This document shows, piece by piece, positions 61,101 through 64,000 of a DNA stretch of 64,000 nucleotides. A program made the position numbers and the translations under genes. The notes under the pieces were generated by a model, which ran no database searches, was not told the DNA's origin, and worked only from the letters and a program-made list of their open reading frames with translations. Where the stretch lies: NCBI RefSeq assembly GCF_017591435.1, contig NC_059302.1, forward strand, positions 27,252,419 to 27,316,418. The letters are read 5' to 3'. The stretch comes from Portunus trituberculatus. Taxonomy: Eukaryota > Arthropoda > Malacostraca > Decapoda > Portunidae. Positions within the stretch are counted from its first letter, which is position 1, and each line of letters starts with the position of its first letter.

Positions 61101-61268
61101 AACGTAGTATACACGCGACAAGTGACTATAAATAAATCGTATCAAAGCAGCAGCGGCGCAAGGATGAAGGGAGTGACGCTGCTGTGACCTTCGTGCCAAG
61201 TAACCTGTTTTGGACACCAGCAGGTTGCCGCCGCCACCCGCCATCACCGCTCGCCTCTTGCCTACCAT
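53420..61268 (-). CDS. Mnt: Max-binding repressor Mnt (bHLH-zipper), seven coding exons
   Basis: Exons (minus): 61268-61205, 60374-59696, 59542-59386, 57555-56739, 56056-55900, 54071-53943, 53736-53420; about 770 aa. Exon 3 encodes the basic region and HLH: REVHNKLEKNRRAHLKECFE, the loop MDDKKISN, and helix 2 LKAAHKHIQ. Exon 4 continues into the zipper (KRKEREYEHEMERLAREKIA and the following heptads). These match animal MNT closely. Exon 2 encodes a low-complexity Pro/Ser/His-rich N-terminal region with a run of 13 His. Exons 4-7 encode a long Gly/Val/Thr/Pro-rich C-terminal region, ending HAVASGKP. Family role: a nuclear Max partner binding E-boxes and repressing Myc targets through Sin3. 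Phases agree at every junction except exon 5/6, where the chosen borders leave one base too many, so one border or a missing exon is wrong there. Confidence 0.9.
55804..55882. repeat. (TA)n microsatellite
   Basis: TA tract about 18 bp beyond the exon 5 donor of Mnt. Confidence 0.95.
55900..56056 (-). CDS. Mnt: Mnt exon 5 (border uncertain)
   Basis: Joins exon 4 in phase (acceptor ctccccag), is open in only one frame (ATTEGLDRGDNPEEAK and onwards) and ends before gtctata. This leaves two spare bases where exon 6 needs one. A donor inside the exon (AAGAATG then gtgtac, near 55962) would restore phase; an unseen exon in 54.2-55.8 kb is the other option. Confidence 0.65.
56666..56733. repeat. 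(TA)n microsatellite
   Basis: TA tract starting 6 bp after the exon 4 donor of Mnt (gttagtat), an unusual position so close to a splice site. Confidence 0.95.
57556..59385 (-). other. Mnt intron 3
   Basis: 1.8 kb with a (GA)n tract at 58060-58142; no other repeat or exon recognised. Confidence 0.6.
59386..59542 (-). CDS. Mnt: Mnt exon 3: DNA-binding basic region and HLH
   Basis: Acceptor tcccacag, donor gtgagt after CAA. Fifty-two full codons, STPSREVHNK to KAAHKHIQ. It carries the His, Glu and Arg of the E-box-reading basic segment (H-N-K-L-E-K-N-R-R). It is the most certain Mnt exon. Confidence 0.96.
60375..61204 (-). other. Mnt intron 1
   Basis: It holds T- and TTA-rich simple sequence at about 60890-60960 and a GC-richer part at 60530-60670. 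No coding exon was recognised. Confidence 0.5.
61205..61268 (-). CDS. Mnt: Mnt candidate first exon A
   Basis: ATG in a good context (ACCATGG), an in-frame stop 9 nt upstream, 21 codons (MVGKRRAVMAGGGGNLLVSK) plus one base, then gttact. It joins exon 2 in phase, making a GAT codon. The donor is weaker than that of candidate B at 63691. Confidence 0.55.
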
Positions 61269-61399
61269 GGTGATTTAACTTCCTGTCAGGTCAGCAAAGT
61301 TCAGCAACGGCAAGAGGAAAGGCGAGCGACGAGCGAAGCAGATGTCTGTGTGACCTTTCTGCGACTTCAGCTTAGGAGTCCAAAACTGCTACTCGAGGA

Positions 61400-61404
61400 A
61401 CACA

Positions 61405-61490
<86 letters not shown>
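61400..61490. repeat. (CA)n-(GA)n compound microsatellite
   Basis: CA at 61400-61421 then GA to about 61488. Confidence 0.95.
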
Positions 61491-61492
<2 letters not shown>

Positions 61493-61581
61493 TGTGACAA
61501 TAAAATCCTCTGAAGCTAGTTATGTTCATCAAGTGGCACGTACACAAGAGACGGAAATATGACACACACACACACACACAC

Positions 61582-62346
61582 TTTCGTCAATGTGGACAAA
61601 AGCCATGTCATGGAAATGGGAAAAAGTGAAAGACGACCAGTGGGAATCTATAAGATGGGAGATGGAGTAGAACTAGAAAAAGTAAAAAAGGAAAAGGACT
61701 TGGGAGTGACAATGGAAGAAAACAATCAACCTGTAAGCCATATTGATAGAATTTTCAGAGAGACGTGTAATTTGCTAAGGAATATTGGATTAGCATTTCA
61801 CTATATGGACAAAGAAATGATGAAGAAATTGATAAGTACTAAAATAAGACCTAGATTGGAATATGCAGGAGTTGTGTGGATTCCCCATAAAAAGAAACAC
61901 ATAAGGAAATTGGAGACTACAAAAAATGGCTACAAGAATGGTTCCAGAATTTAAAGGGATGACATATGAGGAGAGACTAAAAGCTATGGATCTACCAACC
62001 CTGGAACAGAGAAGAGAGAGAGGGGATCTGATACAAGTTTATAAATTGATTAACGGAATGGATCAAGTGGATAATGAGAAACTAATCCTCAGAGAAGAAT
62101 ATGACATTAGAAGCACAAGATCGCATAGTAAGAAACTGAGGAAGGGAAGATGTCTGAGAGATGTTAAAAAATTTAGTTTCCCGCAAAGATGTGTTGAGAC
62201 TTGGAACAGTTTGAGTGAGGAAATGGTGTCAGCAAAGAGTGTACATAGTTTTAAAGAGAAATTGGATAAGTGTATATATGGAGACGGGGCCACACGAGCA
62301 TAAAGCCCAGGCCCTGTAAAACTACAACTAGGTAAATACAACTAGG
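61582..62346 (+). mobile_element. CR1/jockey-like LINE 3' fragment, nearly intact coding
   Basis: Plus strand: VNVDKSHVMEMGKSE, YKMGDGVELEKVKKEKDLGV, HIDRIFRETCNLLRN and RPRLEYAGVVW (61582-61900). After one frameshift near 61915 come TYEERLKAMDLPTLEQRRER to YGDGATRA with the stop at 62301-62303. The 3' UTR is only about 40 bp and ends in two AACTAGGTAAA copies running into (CA)n. It corresponds to the 3' third of the copy at 44.7-46.6 kb, in opposite orientation. Confidence 0.9.
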
Positions 62347-62347
62347 T

Positions 62348-62388
<41 letters not shown>
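62347..62388. repeat. (CA)n after LINE 3' end
   Basis: CA tract continuous with the LINE terminus. Confidence 0.95.
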
Positions 62389-62389
<1 letters not shown>

Positions 62390-62719
62390 CCTTCATAGAT
62401 ATTGCGTACCTCCTCGCCTCCGGGCACCGCCGCTATCAAAATACCTGAGAGGGGGTGCACGTGAGGGAAGGTGTGGGGGAGTAAGGTACGAAGTGGCAAC
62501 AGGACCCAACACACCACTAGCCATGCCGAGCGACGTTGCTATATCGTATTTGGCAACCTGGCAAGTGCACTAGCTCCCTCCTTCCCTCCCTCTCCCCCCT
62601 TCTACCTCTCACTCCTGTCTCTCACCCTCCACCACCCACAAGCCTAACCCTCTCCCACCAAACCACCCTACCATCCACCTACCCCCACCGACCGTTTCCA
62701 CATCCACACGTCCCCTTCG

Positions 62720-62764
<45 letters not shown>

Positions 62765-62910
62765 GGCCTTCATTCTACCATATGGATTGAAGGAATGATA
62801 AGGTTGCTGACAAATTACATAAGATCAAAGTCGTCTTCTACTTTTACACACGCAAGTCCTTTACTACCTGTCTTTCAAAAGAATTAATTTATGCCTGTCC
62901 TTCCATCCAC

Positions 62911-62963
<53 letters not shown>

Positions 62964-63057
62964 ACTCGTGCGTATGTACACGTACATTCCCTTCAATGGC
63001 CACACTTGTTCCATTTGAAAGCTGCTCCCAGACACCTGTACACCAGCAACATTCCAC

Positions 63058-63092
<35 letters not shown>

Positions 63093-63690
63093 ATAATAAA
63101 ATAATAATAATAATAATAATAATAACAATTTATGTCCGTGCCAAAAGGTATATGGGTGTCATAAGATCTAGCAGGGTGCCGGAAAGAAAGGTGCCAAGAC
63201 TAGGGCGCTACAAAAATAACAAACGACCTCAGGGTTTCAAGGGCCAGAGGTTATCTGTCAGGAGCAGCAGTTCCCCTGGATAAGAAAAGTCCCCATTGAG
63301 GACCAAATGAGTGTCAAAGGGTGCCAAGGCTGTCAGGGGTGCTGCAGCATGTCAGGGGACAGTGACAAGAGGCATTCGAGTTCACAGGGACAGGGGAAGT
63401 GGTGGGAGGTGGTAGTCCAGGATGTGGTGATGGATGCCGGAGATCTATTTAAAACGACGAAGCAGGGATCTAAGGGGTTTCCAGGGAAGAAGGGAGAACT
63501 GGGTTGGGGACTCTTAGCTCTCAGACTCGCCACCTGCACTAGCTTTCGCCTTTCACGCCACAGGGATGGGTGTCGGCTGTATAGGAGTGAGTGTTTCAGT
63601 GTGTGGCGTCAGCAGTGTTGCGTTGTTCCTGATCAGGCCGACGTGTCCAACGCCCGTCTGTTAATGGAGGGAGGCCCAGCACCGCCTTAC
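62389..63690. other. Upstream region of Mnt with microsatellites
   Basis: (CA)n at 62722-62761, (GT)n at 62913-62961, (CT)n-(AAT)n at 63063-63126. The remainder is GC-richer with no recognised exon. It would be intronic if exon B at 63691 belongs to Mnt. Confidence 0.5.
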
Positions 63691-63781
63691 CGTCCGCGAG
63701 GTAGTTGTAGATCCATTTCTTCTTAGGTGGATGAGACCACTTCTCCGTGCGGTCGGGCTGCTTGAGGCCCATCTTCACCAT
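63691..63781 (-). CDS. Coding exon of unrecognised identity; possible Mnt first exon B
   Basis: ATG at 63781 (GCCCATGG context) begins MVKMGLKQPDRTEKWSHP, then PKKKWIYNYLAD, ending in GACG followed by the strong donor gtaagg. The frame is open upstream to an in-frame stop about 100 nt before the ATG. One base (G) remains, exactly what Mnt exon 2 needs. I do not recognise the peptide. It could be an alternative N-terminus of Mnt or the first exon of another gene; its codon and donor quality make coding likely. Confidence 0.5.
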
Positions 63782-64000
63782 GGGCCCGGGTCGGTGCGTT
63801 CGGCTACACCTACACAACACCGACTCCCTACACTGGGCACTCAACTCATCACGGTCCTTGCGAGCATGGCAGTCACTTTATGTGTTCCTCCACGAGCGTA
63901 GCGCCTCCTCCCGCACACTCCTCTCCGCCGCTACACTCCCACTCATGCTCTGCCGCCAATCTCGTACAGTCTATCAGCCGACCTTGAGGCCCGGCTGGCT
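63782..64000 (-). promoter_or_regulatory. GC-rich upstream region of exon B
   Basis: GC-rich, C/T-rich sequence at the window edge, suitable for a 5' UTR/promoter on the minus strand. No TATA box recognised. Confidence 0.3.

Overview
The window looks like nuclear DNA of an arthropod, most probably a decapod crustacean (inference). It has small exons in long AT-rich introns, very abundant (GT)n, (TA)n and (GA)n microsatellites, tRNA-derived SINEs, CR1/jockey-type LINEs, TIR transposons and one nearly complete LTR retrotransposon. Four host genes can be read exon by exon; nearly everything else is repeat or unremarkable AT-rich sequence.

Layout. (1) 1-6.6 kb: no host gene; SINEs, microsatellites and a LINE 3' fragment. 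A possible non-coding first exon of a minus-strand gene lies at about 6.67-6.72 kb. (2) 7213-12366, plus strand: Hakai (CBLL1), six coding exons, 457 aa, RING plus C2H2-like HYB region, the E3 ligase-like subunit of the m6A writer-associated complex. (3) 15644-16484, minus strand: ribosomal stalk protein P2 (RpLP2), two coding exons, 108 aa. (4) 21964-50840, plus strand: HSPA14, the ribosome-associated Hsp70 homologue, eleven exons that join in phase to 509 aa. Its introns carry most of the mobile elements: an 886-bp TIR element (intron 1), a 6.6-kb Ty3/gypsy element (intron 6), a LINE with a Tigger-like element nested in it (intron 8), a piggyBac transposase relic (intron 9), and a TTAA-flanked repeat plus a chain of LINE/SINE pieces linked by (GT)n (intron 10). 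(5) 53420-61268 (possibly to 63781), minus strand: Mnt, the bHLH-zipper partner of Max.

The strongest unusual signal is the gypsy element. Read on its coding strand its order is LTR-gag-protease-integrase-RT-RNase H-LTR, with integrase before RT. That is the Ty1/copia order, known among Ty3/gypsy elements from the Gmr1-like group. A 4-bp target duplication (CTTG) and similar LTRs suggest a fairly recent insertion, although the reading frames are broken.

Other leads: RpLP2 and HSPA14, both ribosome-linked, are divergent neighbours with a possible TOP-type first exon and CCAAT boxes between them. All LINE 3' ends share one terminal motif and run into (GT)n or (CA)n tracts. A TTAA element contains seven TATATA-centred palindromes next to a piggyBac transposase relic. 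A Tigger-like element holds two adjacent perfect 12-bp hairpins. Mnt has two possible first exons that both join exon 2 in phase. No CRISPR array, operon or bacterial feature was seen.
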